Positions 1 to 7,714 of a stretch of 64,000 nt of DNA are shown one piece after another. Position 1 is the stretch's first letter; every line of letters begins with the position of its first letter. Origin of the DNA: an uncultured Saprospiraceae bacterium (lineage in GTDB: Bacteria > Bacteroidota > Bacteroidia > Chitinophagales > Saprospiraceae). Under the pieces are notes generated by a model. That model made no database searches. It was not told where the DNA came from and saw only the letters and a list, made by a program, of their open reading frames with translations. The position numbers were made by a program, and so were the translations under genes. Location: the NCBI GenBank assembly GCA_937921775.1, contig CAKZUK010000190.1, positions 1 to 64,000 on the forward strand, read 5' to 3'.

Positions 1-3000
1 GGTACGCCATCTCCATCGGTATCAATCAAGGTAATGTCCTGGTCGTCTCCTTCTGGATCATTGTCATTGGTCAATACATTACCTGTTAGATCTTCGCCGG
101 CAGGACCACTGCTGGCATCGTCATTCGTATAACTATTGTTAGTCGTTCCGGATGGATCTGGATTTACCGTAAGGGTCAAATCAGCAGTTCCACTATTTCC
201 TTCTGGATCTTGGATCGTATAGCTTACTGGCACATCTCCGGTAAAGGTTGGTGCTGGATCGAAGGTATAAGAACCGTCTGTTCCTACGGTGATCGTTCCA
301 GCTATAGTTCCATCTTCATCGTAAATGTTTACTGCTGGATCATCTGGAATAATTGCCAATGGATCTCCATTTACATCTAAACCGCTGACTGCTGTTACTA
401 CTAAATCATCTTGTGGTGTATCGGGATCGCTGTCATTTCCATCTATGAAATTGCCAGTTACCGTTACATCCTGATCTGTAGTGCTGGTATCATCATTTGC
501 TACTGGTGCTTGGTCCGTTGCTGGGTCATCCGTTGGAATGACATCTAGGTCTAAAGATGCTATATCTGTTGAACCATTCTCATCGGTTACTTCATAAGTT
601 ACCGTTGGTATATCACCGGTGTAACCCGTTGCTGGAGTAAAGGTATACTCGCCGTCTTCGTTGATGGCTAAGATTCCCGCCGTTCCGCTGGCGCCATCTC
701 CTATTGTTACCGTTACATCCGTTCCATCTGTAGGTACGGCTACTGTGATCGTGTCACCTGCTACATCTATATAGCTGACGGATGTGACCGTTTGTGCATC
801 TCCTGATGGGTCTGAGTCGTTGGTCAATACATTACCATCTACCGCTGTATTCATTGGTGTTTGATTGATATCATTTTCTGCAATTGTTAAACATTCTTGA
901 CTCACTTGAGTGGAGTCCGTAGCGGTTCCAATTGCTTGACCTCCAGTTGCTACAATTGGAATACCATCTGCATCTACGCCTCCTGTTAAGGTATCATTCT
1001 GAATGGATGCTATCGTAAAGCTGCCTGCTCCTTCTATCGCATCTGGGCAGCTGTCGTCATCGGAATCGAGGTCAAGATAGTCGACAATCATATCCCCATC
1101 CGTATCACAATCGCCAAATACTTCTAAGCCATAGAGGATCGGGAAACCTGTTCCTGAAAAAAGGATATTTAATTCAGCGTCTGATACGGTAGTCGTAAAG
1201 GTTCGTGTTCCTGCAACAGAAACACCCAACTCGTTTTGAGCGCTATAATTGCTAATTACGTTTGTTCCCTCTAAGTCTATATCAATCATTCGGGCATTAC
1301 CATTAGTAAATCCATCTCCCCAATGAAATACGACTGTATAGTCTCCATTTGCTACTGGGAGGGCATAAGTGAAAGAGCCTGTATAACCAGTATTCCTAAA
1401 GGTAGCATATAGCATTGCATCAGATGTGGTACCTATTTGATGCCCAGAGTTTAAATTAGTTATGGTAGTTGATTCGGTGGCAGTCGACCCTCCTGTTACA
1501 AAAGATGCATCCGATATCCATACTCTTCCTTGAGCGTCGGTAAAACCTGATCCTCCTACGTTTAGACTGTAAGTTCCTGGGCATTCGTCTATATCCAAAA
1601 TCCCATCATTGTCATCATCTAAATCACATTCATCTGGAACTCCATCACTATCATTATCCAAATTATCATCAAAACCTTCGCATTGGTCTACTGAGTTTTC
1701 TACCCCATCACCATCATCGTCATCATTATCATCGATGCTTGCCATATCGCTAAAATCAGTTGGATCTACAATACCGATTAAAGGAGAAGAGAGCGTCGCT
1801 GTAATATTTTCATTAGGATCTACTGTCGTATCATCATTTACGGTAAGTGTAACTGTTGCACTACTCATACCATCCGCTATGCTGACAATAGTAGGAAAGG
1901 TTGTCGTAAAATCACTTTGGTCTGCTGACCCCGTAAAAGCGATACCTACTGTAATCGGGGCATTCGTATTATTGATATAGGTGCCCCCTAAATCGTCAAT
2001 TAAGTTAACCACATAGACCACGTCCGTACCATCTTCCGAACCGTTTTGAGCAGGTGTAATCCCTATTTGCCAAGTCACTTGACGAATGGTGACACTATTG
2101 TCTGTACTCGTAGATTGGCTATTATCATTCAGTCCAAAATCTTGAACAGTATTCGCAGGAATCTCAACCGTAACGGTTCCTATAGTGGTAGCAGTAATCA
2201 GTATTTCGTAAGTAGTTTTGTCAAAAGGTGCCACCTCTGTGATACTAGTACAAGCCGAGGTGGCCGTGCCTCCTATGGTAAGATCACTACAAGTAAAAGT
2301 TGATGCATCCACAGGTTCTGAAAAGCTTGCTGTAAAGCGTACATCATAGCCCTCATAATACGGGTCAGCCTGACTCGCCGACTGCTCTATCGTAACTGTT
2401 GGCGGAATATTATCCAATACCGCTAAGGTAAAATGGTCGTCATGATCCAAGTTTACACCACTAAAAGTGATTTTTCCATTGGCATAAGTACCAAGTAGTT
2501 TAACACTTGGAGCACTTTCATAGATGCTTGCATTACTAAAATCAGTTCCTTCGCTATCTATTAATAATACGTACTCATTTACTCCTGCATCCGTCAAACC
2601 TATAGTAGAAAGATCGAAGATAACATCTACCAATCCTAAGTCAATTCCAGCACCATTAGTATTGGTATTGGTTTCTTCTTCTACTCTCCAAACTCTATCC
2701 ATTCTAATCGTTGCCCCCACAGGAATGTTGATCGATAATTGTTCCCCTGAGACATCGTTATGAGCAATAATCAAAAATTCATTTTGAGTATCATTGCTGG
2801 TTGGATTATTGATCGTTACCTGACTACTTGCCGCTTCATCTACTTGAACAGTACTCCCACAAGCTGAAGCTGAAATACCTATTGCATTCGGATTGAGATT
2901 AAAAAAAGATGCTGGATCATAACTAGCTGCAAAGCCAGAAAAATCTTTCCCATATTTTAATCCCAAGGCATTGTTTATTTGTTCTAATTCACATGCTGTT

Positions 3001-3791
3001 AAAATTCGACTATAAACCATGACTTCAGCGATTTGTCCATCAAAGGCTCCTGAATCTCCATCCCAGCCTATAGAAAGTTCGCTATATGCTGCAGAAGCAT
3101 GCGTATTATCAGTAAATGCTTGAATTAAATCCCCATTAAAGTATACGGCAGAACCCCCAGTTGGTCCGCTATTAACTCCTCCCGTAGTATCACCATTATA
3201 AGCGGTAGTCTGTAGATAGACCTCATCTATTTTTCCTGCTTCTGGGATTGTTTGAGAACTAGGGGCAACATTCCCTAATGAGACAATACCACTTGTTGGA
3301 TCTGCTCCCAAAGAGGAATAATAAAACCTATCCCATGCGCCATTATCGTTCCCCCAAGGTGATTGCCAATTACTGTTTCCAGTAACTGCTGTCTTGGGTT
3401 TATAGACTAAAAAAATGGTCATATCTTCCATTACCGATGCTCTAACATCGACTCCAGTATGATAGATAGATCCCAACGATTGACTGACTTGATTAAATTT
3501 GAGCACAGGTCTGCCATTGATCAGCTCAAAGGGATCGGTCTCCAGAATAGCTCCGTTTTTACCCGTCGAAACAACGGCGTCATTGCCATTGCCACTTTTA
3601 TCTACCCACGTCATAATCTCCGTACTATCCGCAGGATTATTGGTGTAGTTATCATCGCCATTGACATCTCCTGCGTCATACCAGATGGTTAGGTCTGTGG
3701 TTACTCCACCGGGTGGAGTTTGTGCATGAACCGTACTAATAGATAGTAATAGAATACTAAAGGTTAGATAGGGATATATTTTTTTTATCAT
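1..3791 (-). CDS. Giant secreted multidomain adhesin-like protein, 5' part (C-terminus outside the window)
   Basis: Open without a stop for 1263 codons from an ATG at 3791 to the left edge, so only the N-terminal part is present. Residues 1-24 form a signal peptide ending in VHAQ. Then come a LamG/concanavalin-A-like domain (about 25-285), a linker module rich in aliphatic and Asn residues (300-455), an Ig-like domain (460-570), a Calx-beta-like stretch (572-690), Asp-rich thrombospondin type 3 calcium repeats (684-737), a malectin-like domain (738-885), further TSP3-like Asp repeats (885-925), and at least two tandem cadherin/VCBS-like Ig domains (from about 960) with N-D-x-D-P-E-G-type motifs. 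This architecture is typical of large, calcium-stabilised, carbohydrate-binding surface adhesins exported by T9SS in Bacteroidota. The sorting domain itself would lie off the window. Domain names are from residue patterns read by eye. Role in surface attachment is inference. Confidence 0.85.
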   Translation of the reverse strand, partial: MIKKIYPYLTFSILLLSISTVHAQTPPGGVTTDLTIWYDAGDVNGDDNYTNNPADSTEIMTWVDKSGNGNDAVVSTGKNGAILETDPFELINGRPVLKFNQVSQSLGSIYHTGVDVRASVMEDMTIFLVYKPKTAVTGNSNWQSPWGNDNGAWDRFYYSSLGADPTSGIVSLGNVAPSSQTIPEAGKIDEVYLQTTAYNGDTTGGVNSGPTGGSAVYFNGDLIQAFTDNTHASAAYSELSIGWDGDSGAFDGQIAEVMVYSRILTACELEQINNALGLKYGKDFSGFAASYDPASFFNLNPNAIGISASACGSTVQVDEAASSQVTINNPTSNDTQNEFLIIAHNDVSGEQLSINIPVGATIRMDRVWRVEEETNTNTNGAGIDLGLVDVIFDLSTIGLTDAGVNEYVLLIDSEGTDFSNASIYESAPSVKLLGTYANGKITFSGVNLDHDDHFTLAVLDNIPPTVTIEQSASQADPYYEGYDVRFTASFSEPVDASTFTCSDLTIGGTATSACTSITEVAPFDKTTYEILITATTIGTVTVEIPANTVQDFGLNDNSQSTSTDNSVTIRQVTWQIGITPAQNGSEDGTDVVYVVNLIDDLGGTYINNTNAPITVGIAFTGSADQSDFTTTFPTIVSIADGMSSATVTLTVNDDTTVDPNENITATLSSPLIGIVDPTDFSDMASIDDNDDDDGDGVENSVDQCEGFDDNLDNDSDGVPDECDLDDDNDGILDIDECPGTYSLNVGGSGFTDAQGRVWISDASFVTGGSTATESTTITNLNSGHQIGTTSDAMLYATFRNTGYTGSFTYALPVANGDYTVVFHWGDGFTNGNARMIDIDLEGTNVISNYSAQNELGVSVAGTRTFTTTVSDAELNILFSGTGFPILYGLEVFGDCDTDGDMIVDYLDLDSDDDSCPDAIEGAGSFTIASIQNDTLTGGVDADGIPIVATGGQAIGTATDSTQVSQECLTIAENDINQTPMNTAVDGNVLTNDSDPSGDAQTVTSVSYIDVAGDTITVAVPTDGTDVTVTIGDGASGTAGILAINEDGEYTFTPATGYTGDIPTVTYEVTDENGSTDIASLDLDVIPTDDPATDQAPVANDDTSTTDQDVTVTGNFIDGNDSDPDTPQDDLVVTAVSGLDVNGDPLAIIPDDPAVNIYDEDGTIAGTITVGTDGSYTFDPAPTFTGDVPVSYTIQDPEGNSGTADLTLTVNPDPSGTTNNSYTNDDASSGPAGEDLTGNVLTNDNDPEGDDQDITLIDTDGDGV

Positions 3792-3807
3792 TGTAAAATA
3801 GCTTTAG

Positions 3808-3829
3808 GGATACATCAATAGATGTATCC
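3808..3829 (-). promoter_or_regulatory. Perfect inverted repeat in the 5' leader of the giant adhesin gene
   Basis: GGATACATC, a 4-nt loop AATA, then GATGTATCC form a perfect 9-bp dyad whose edge lies 16 bp from the ATG at 3791. It could be a repressor operator or an RNA hairpin near the ribosome-binding site. The dyad is seen directly; function is inference. Confidence 0.45.
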
Positions 3830-4114
3830 AATTATTTGATGAGCTAGTAGGTTGATTGTTTCTAAGTAATTTGTTATCAATGGAATTGAGGTTTGTTGAT
3901 AACTCATTTTTTTCTATACTAAAGAGAGAGCTTCTCTTTGATATTGAAGTTTTTTATGACTCATTCCTAAGTATAAAGACCAAAAACCATTCCATCTCAA
4001 ACAGATTTTTTTATAGAAAGAAACTTGTTTCAAAATAGCCTATTTACATTTAGTGCTCTGGCAATTAATCCCTGTCCGATTGGCACTCTACTCCGAGAGG
4101 TCATGATCCTATAT
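3830..4114. other. Intergenic stretch with no recognisable gene
   Basis: AT-rich sequence upstream of the giant adhesin gene. It presumably contains that gene's minus-strand promoter. A 60-codon plus-strand frame at 3856-4038 has no ribosome-binding site or recognisable protein character and is not called. Confidence 0.5.
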
Positions 4115-4318
4115 CTAATCTAATACTTCTTGATCACTACCTCCATTACCATTCGAATCGAAGTCAAAAGCTGTAACTGACTGTTCATCGTCTTCCGCAT
4201 CATCATTGGCAAAGGTCGTGTTACCATCATCTGCAATCACTATGATTTCTAAGAATGAATCATCTGTAGTTGTTGGACTTTCAACTGTACTAAGCGTGTA
4301 AGGCTGTATTGTGCCCAT
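4115..4318 (-). CDS. Possible small acidic protein (67 aa), doubtful
   Basis: An ATG-initiated frame of 67 codons between the htpG terminator and the giant adhesin gene. The product is strongly acidic (runs of Asp, Glu, Asn, Gly) and has no signal peptide, membrane segment or recognised domain. The start lies only about 17 nt after the terminator hairpin at 4335-4365 and has no clear ribosome-binding site. It may be a degraded fragment of an Asp-rich surface protein or a chance frame. I do not recognise it. Confidence 0.25.
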   Translation of the reverse strand: MGTIQPYTLSTVESPTTTDDSFLEIIVIADDGNTTFANDDAEDDEQSVTAFDFDSNGNGGSDQEVLD

Positions 4319-4334
4319 TAAAATAAAAACAAAA

Positions 4335-4365
4335 AGCCCGCTAACACATCATGCATTAGCGGGCT
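4335..4365 (-). terminator. Rho-independent terminator of htpG
   Basis: AGCCCGCTAA pairs with TTAGCGGGCT across an 11-nt loop. Read on the minus strand it is followed by a T-rich tract, 34 nt beyond the htpG stop codon. A nearly identical 31-nt hairpin sits at 21045-21075. Confidence 0.8.
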
Positions 4366-4398
4366 CTCCATACCAAGGGAAACTTCCGTCTTCTCCCT

Positions 4399-6264
4399 CT
4401 ACTTCAAAAAGTCAATACTCTTAGTAATAAAGGTAGTCAAATCAACACCTTTCAACATTCCCTGATTCAACATTGCGAGGTTGACAAGGTGTTCTACCAA
4501 ATCATCCTTCTTGTCAGCGCTCTTCATCTTTATCAACTTGTTGCTGATCAAATCATGATTGGTATTGACCACCACATTGTAGGAGTCAGGCATGTTACCC
4601 ATGCCCATTCCCTGCATTGATTGCATCTCTTTCATTCGACGCATAAATTCTGGGCGAGTGATCATGATCGGCATATCTTCAGGTGAAAGCGCTTTTAGTG
4701 AAACCGTAGCACCCGGTTCTTTTACCTTTGATTCAAAAAGGATTTTTACTTTTTCCTGTTCTTTTTCGCTTAGTACAGATTCTGTTACTTCATCTTTCTG
4801 TACAAGGTTATCAGCAGTATCTGAGTCAACACGTACAAAAGTCACGTTACCTAATTTTTGCTCTAGGTGTTGGATGAAGTGATTGTCAATTACCGTATCA
4901 AATTCAAGAACATCATAGCTACGTGCTTTAGCAGATTGGATAAAACTATCGTGCTCTGTTGGATTGTTGCTGTAAAGCATGACGATCTTATCGTGCTTGT
5001 CCGTTTGAGTTACTTTTATCTTTTCAGTATATTCTTCGATGGTGAAGTATTCTCCATCTACATTTTTCAAAAGTGCAAACTTGGTTCCTTTGTTATAGAA
5101 TTTCTCATCAGAGACCATTCCGTATTTAACAAATACACCAAGGTCAGGCCATTTTTCTTCGTAAGCTTTACGATCTTTTTTGTAAAGGCTCGCTAGTTTG
5201 TCTGCCACCTTTTTAGTGATATAGCCAGTAATCTTCTTGACATTACTGTCGCTTTGTAGATAACTACGAGAAACGTTCAGTGGAATATCTGGAGAATCGA
5301 TGACACCATGTAATAAGGTCAAGAATTCCGGTACAATCTCTTTTACATCATCAGTTACGTAAACTTGATTAGAGAAAAGTTGGATTTTGTTCTTCTGAAG
5401 CTCTAGGTTGTTACCTAGTTTTGGAAAATAAAGAATTCCAGTAAGGTGAAATGGGAAATCAATATTCAAGTGAATCCAAAACATTGGTGGTTCACTGTAT
5501 GGATACATTTCATTATAAAATGCTCTATAATCTTCGTCTTTCAAACTTCTTGGAGACTTCTTCCAAGCTGGCTTAGGGTTGTTGATGATGTTATCAACTT
5601 CTGTTTGCAATTCTTTGCGCTCTTCACCTTCCCCTTCAAAGGTCGTTTCTACCTTTGTACCGAATTTAATTTCAACAGGTAAGAACTTACAGTACTTATT
5701 AAGTAATGTTTCTATTCTACCTTCGTTCAAAAATTCTTTCCCTTCATCATTAATATGTAGGATGACATCGGTACCACGTTCTTTGCGATCGCCCGCCTCA
5801 AGCGTATATTTAGGATCACCTTCACAAGCCCATTTTACAGATTTAGCAGATTTCTTATAAGATTTAGTAACAACCTCCACTCGGTCAGCGACCATAAAAG
5901 CAGAGTAGAAACCAAGGCCAAAGTGTCCGATGATGTTGGCGTCGTCTTTATATTTTTTTACAAAAGCTTCTGCACTAGAGAAGGCTACTTGGTTCAAATA
6001 TTTTTCAACTTCACTTTCAGACATGCCAATACCGTGGTCGCGAATGGTAAGTGTTTTCTCTTTTATATCAAGAATTACCTCAATTTTGGTGTCTCCAAGG
6101 TCTCCTTTTATGTCACCTTTTGCAGAAAGCGTCTTTAATTTGGAAGTCGCATCAACAGCATTGGAGATAAGCTCTCTTAAAAAGATCTCCTGATCGGAGT
6201 ATAGGAACTTCTTAATGATCGGAAAGATGTTCTCAGTTTGTACAGAAATATTACCTTTTTGCAT
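4399..6264 (-). CDS. htpG: Chaperone protein HtpG (Hsp90)
   Basis: A 621-residue cytosolic ATP-dependent chaperone of the Hsp90 family, the usual bacterial length. The N-terminal GHKL ATPase pocket is clear: the ELISNAVDA motif near residue 33, DHGIGM near 96 and GHFGLGFYSAFMV near 113. The middle domain carries the conserved FPFHLTGILYFP and NVSRSYLQ segments, the latter containing the catalytic-loop Arg. The C-terminal dimerisation domain is complete and, as in bacteria, lacks the eukaryotic MEEVD tail. It is a single-gene unit with a terminator just downstream. The upstream region has a sigma-54-like element (6304-6319) shared with the hsp20 gene of this window, suggesting stress control. 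Identification is secure; regulation is inference. Confidence 0.98.
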   Translation of the reverse strand: MQKGNISVQTENIFPIIKKFLYSDQEIFLRELISNAVDATSKLKTLSAKGDIKGDLGDTKIEVILDIKEKTLTIRDHGIGMSESEVEKYLNQVAFSSAEAFVKKYKDDANIIGHFGLGFYSAFMVADRVEVVTKSYKKSAKSVKWACEGDPKYTLEAGDRKERGTDVILHINDEGKEFLNEGRIETLLNKYCKFLPVEIKFGTKVETTFEGEGEERKELQTEVDNIINNPKPAWKKSPRSLKDEDYRAFYNEMYPYSEPPMFWIHLNIDFPFHLTGILYFPKLGNNLELQKNKIQLFSNQVYVTDDVKEIVPEFLTLLHGVIDSPDIPLNVSRSYLQSDSNVKKITGYITKKVADKLASLYKKDRKAYEEKWPDLGVFVKYGMVSDEKFYNKGTKFALLKNVDGEYFTIEEYTEKIKVTQTDKHDKIVMLYSNNPTEHDSFIQSAKARSYDVLEFDTVIDNHFIQHLEQKLGNVTFVRVDSDTADNLVQKDEVTESVLSEKEQEKVKILFESKVKEPGATVSLKALSPEDMPIMITRPEFMRRMKEMQSMQGMGMGNMPDSYNVVVNTNHDLISNKLIKMKSADKKDDLVEHLVNLAMLNQGMLKGVDLTTFITKSIDFLK

Positions 6265-6303
6265 TTCTATGATAAATTTTGGTTAGTCAATTTTTACTAA
6301 GGG

Positions 6304-6319
6304 GTCAAAGCCTGTGCCA
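6304..6319 (-). promoter_or_regulatory. Sigma-54-like promoter element upstream of htpG
   Basis: On the minus strand the sequence reads TGGCAC, five bases (AGGCT), then TTGAC. This matches the -24 block of the sigma-54 consensus TGGCAC-N5-TTGCW exactly and three of four -12 core bases. The element lies about 40 nt upstream of the htpG start. The same ATGGCACA-N4-TTGA string occurs before hsp20 at 49901-49916. Just upstream (6341-6354) is an imperfect dyad, CTGCCAAAATGACG. Sigma factor identity is unproven. Confidence 0.5.
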
Positions 6320-6537
6320 TGGCCGTTATTCTGCCAAAATGACGTAAATAAAGGCTTTTGTATTAAAACTTTGAGACATATAGCCTCTCTTCTTATGATA
6401 AATATGTCAAATATGCTGACCCGATTTCCCGTCACAAATCCTATTATTTTCTAATCTGCTTTTGGTGATTGTGGTCTCATTCTTGCAAAACCAATAATCA
6501 AATACATAATCATTTAACAAATTAAAATATCCGCACC

Positions 6538-6789
6538 ATGCAAAACGAGAATACTACTACAAGTTCAAATGAGCAAGATTTGATCACTAAGTTCTACTAT
6601 AATAATAATCATCTGTGCTTCCAAATTTTGATTAAAACTAATAATGGAGAGAGCACACCTTATATGGAGTTTACTGATTACAATGAGTATAGAAAAGTCT
6701 TTAATGGATTGACCGAGAGAAAGGGTAGAGGTGAATTCATAGAAACGCGTAGCACTAATAGAGAATTAACAAATATGTCTTTTGTGTAA
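6538..6789 (+). CDS. Small hypothetical protein (83 aa)
   Basis: An ATG-started 83-codon frame, hydrophilic, rich in Asn and Thr, with no signal peptide or membrane segment. The middle reads like one small alpha/beta domain (about residues 15-60: a beta-strand pair and a tyrosine-rich helix). It lies in an otherwise gene-poor stretch between htpG and the tandem RNA array and no overlapping gene competes with it. I do not recognise a family. A small DNA- or RNA-associated protein is possible but unsupported. Confidence 0.45.
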   Translation: MQNENTTTSSNEQDLITKFYYNNNHLCFQILIKTNNGESTPYMEFTDYNEYRKVFNGLTERKGRGEFIETRSTNRELTNMSFV

Positions 6790-6977
6790 TGGCATAGTAT
6801 TTGGATACTAAGAAAGTATATGACGCAATGGATGACGCGGAGAGAAAATGAGTAGCTTTCATAAGAATCAAAACGAAACAAATTTACTTCACTCCCAATT
6901 TTCAGCCCTAAAATATCATTGAATTTAAGAATAGAATCCTTGCCCAGGTAAGTTTCTATTTGAAAGATATATAAGAA

Positions 6978-7053
6978 TTAAGGTCAGAAGTGATCTTAAA
7001 AAGTGAGTGAGACCAGTTTATTGGGGGGTAATACTGGTCTCAAACTCGCTTTT
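6978..7053 (+). ncRNA. Putative structured small RNA, copy 1
   Basis: Hairpin 1 (6978-6999) has a 9-bp stem with a GAAG loop. Hairpin 2 pairs GAGACCAGT (7009-7017) with ACTGGTCTC (7033-7041), capped by the invariant G-rich loop, and an outer AAGTGAGT/ACTCGCTT stem. A short T-run follows at 7050-7053, so hairpin 2 is also terminator-like. A TAAGTTTC box at 6949-6956 resembles the Bacteroidota -7 element and would start a transcript close to hairpin 1. Expression is not proven. Confidence 0.5.
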
Positions 7054-7165
7054 CTTAAAAAAAATTAAGAGCACGGTCTTTGCTTTTGCCCCCTTTAAAT
7101 CCTCCCTAGGTTATTACTTAGTAATTACTGAAAAATGGAATAAGGAAAACAAATTGTAAAGATCT

Positions 7166-7247
7166 TTAAGGTCAGAAGTGATCTTAAAAACGAGTGAGTG
7201 GAACCAGTTTATTGGGGGGTAATACTGGTTCTATACTCACTCTTTTT
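7166..7247 (+). ncRNA. Putative structured small RNA, copy 2
   Basis: Hairpin 1 is identical to copy 1 (7166-7187). Hairpin 2 pairs GAACCAGT (7201-7208) with ACTGGTTC (7224-7231) and adds a perfect outer 8-bp stem GAGTGAGT/ACTCACTC (7192-7199 with 7235-7242), followed by five T. Relative to copy 1, one G-C pair has become A-U, a compensatory change. The conserved spacer upstream contains TTTG and TAGGTTAT boxes (7085-7088 and 7107-7114) that could be a promoter. Confidence 0.5.
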
Positions 7248-7364
7248 AAAAAAAAAATATTGCAAGAATAGGTTTTTGCTTTTTCTCCCCTCAGAATTCC
7301 CCCCTAGGTACGTTACACTGTGATTACTGAAAAATGGAATAAGGGAAACATATTGCAAAGATCT

Positions 7365-7447
7365 TTAAGGTCAGAAGTGATCTTAAAACCGAGTGAGTGA
7401 GATCAGTTTATTGGGGGGTAATACTGATCTTTGCTCACTTTTTTTTT
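7365..7447 (+). ncRNA. Putative structured small RNA, copy 3
   Basis: Hairpin 1 is identical (7365-7386). Hairpin 2 pairs AGATCAGT (7400-7407) with ACTGATCT (7423-7430), with an outer GTGAG/CTCAC stem and a nine-T tail (7439-7447), the strongest terminator of the three. Relative to copies 1 and 2, a C-G pair has become U-A while the loop is unchanged. Confidence 0.5.
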
Positions 7448-7714
7448 GCCCATACCCACCTGTAGTTTTAGATACCTTTTTACACTTCTTTTGATTGTAG
7501 AACCTTAGCACAATAAAATTTTGCTAGGGTTATTGTAGTTTTTATAAGCCCTAAATAACCTTTATAAAGGAATGTTATTTTTTTGATAAAGAACTTTAAA
7601 AAAAAGCTTATTACAATCATGCTTGGTATATTTATGGCAGAAGGTAACTTAGACTTCTACTTAGTCGTCTAAACGGTAAGACACATCATTGAAAAATTAA
7701 AACAATTGGAAATA
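7448..7714. other. Leader region before the Lys/Glu-rich protein gene
   Basis: AT-rich, no gene. It contains AGCACAATAAAATTTTGCTAGGGTTATTG around 7507-7535 and an AT-rich 5' untranslated region. No confident promoter box is visible. Confidence 0.35.

Larger units (their letters stand above)
6978..7447 (+). repeat. Tandem array of three ~190-bp units, each holding a two-hairpin RNA
   Basis: Three direct copies begin at 6978, 7166 and 7365 (periods 188 and 199 bp). Each unit holds a first hairpin TTAAGGTCA-GAAG-TGATCTTAA, then a GAGTGAGT-type linker, then a second hairpin with the invariant 15-nt apical sequence TTATTGGGGGGTAAT and a T-rich tail. The spacers between copies are also homologous to one another (C-rich block, CCTAGGT, ATTACTGAAAAATGGAATAAGG), while sequence upstream of copy 1 is not. 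No protein reads through the array. It is not CRISPR: the units are too long and the spacers are similar. Confidence 0.85.

Noticed and set aside
1609-3692. Plus-strand frames of 77-123 codons opposite the giant adhesin gene
   Set aside because: They are antisense shadows of one continuous minus-strand frame that has a signal peptide and domains.
3856-4038. 60-codon plus-strand frame upstream of the giant adhesin gene
   Set aside because: No ribosome-binding site, no domain, and it lies in that gene's probable promoter region.
6978-7447. CRISPR array
   Set aside because: Units are ~190 bp with conserved spacers and internal terminators; CRISPR repeats are 23-50 bp with unrelated spacers, and no cas gene is nearby.
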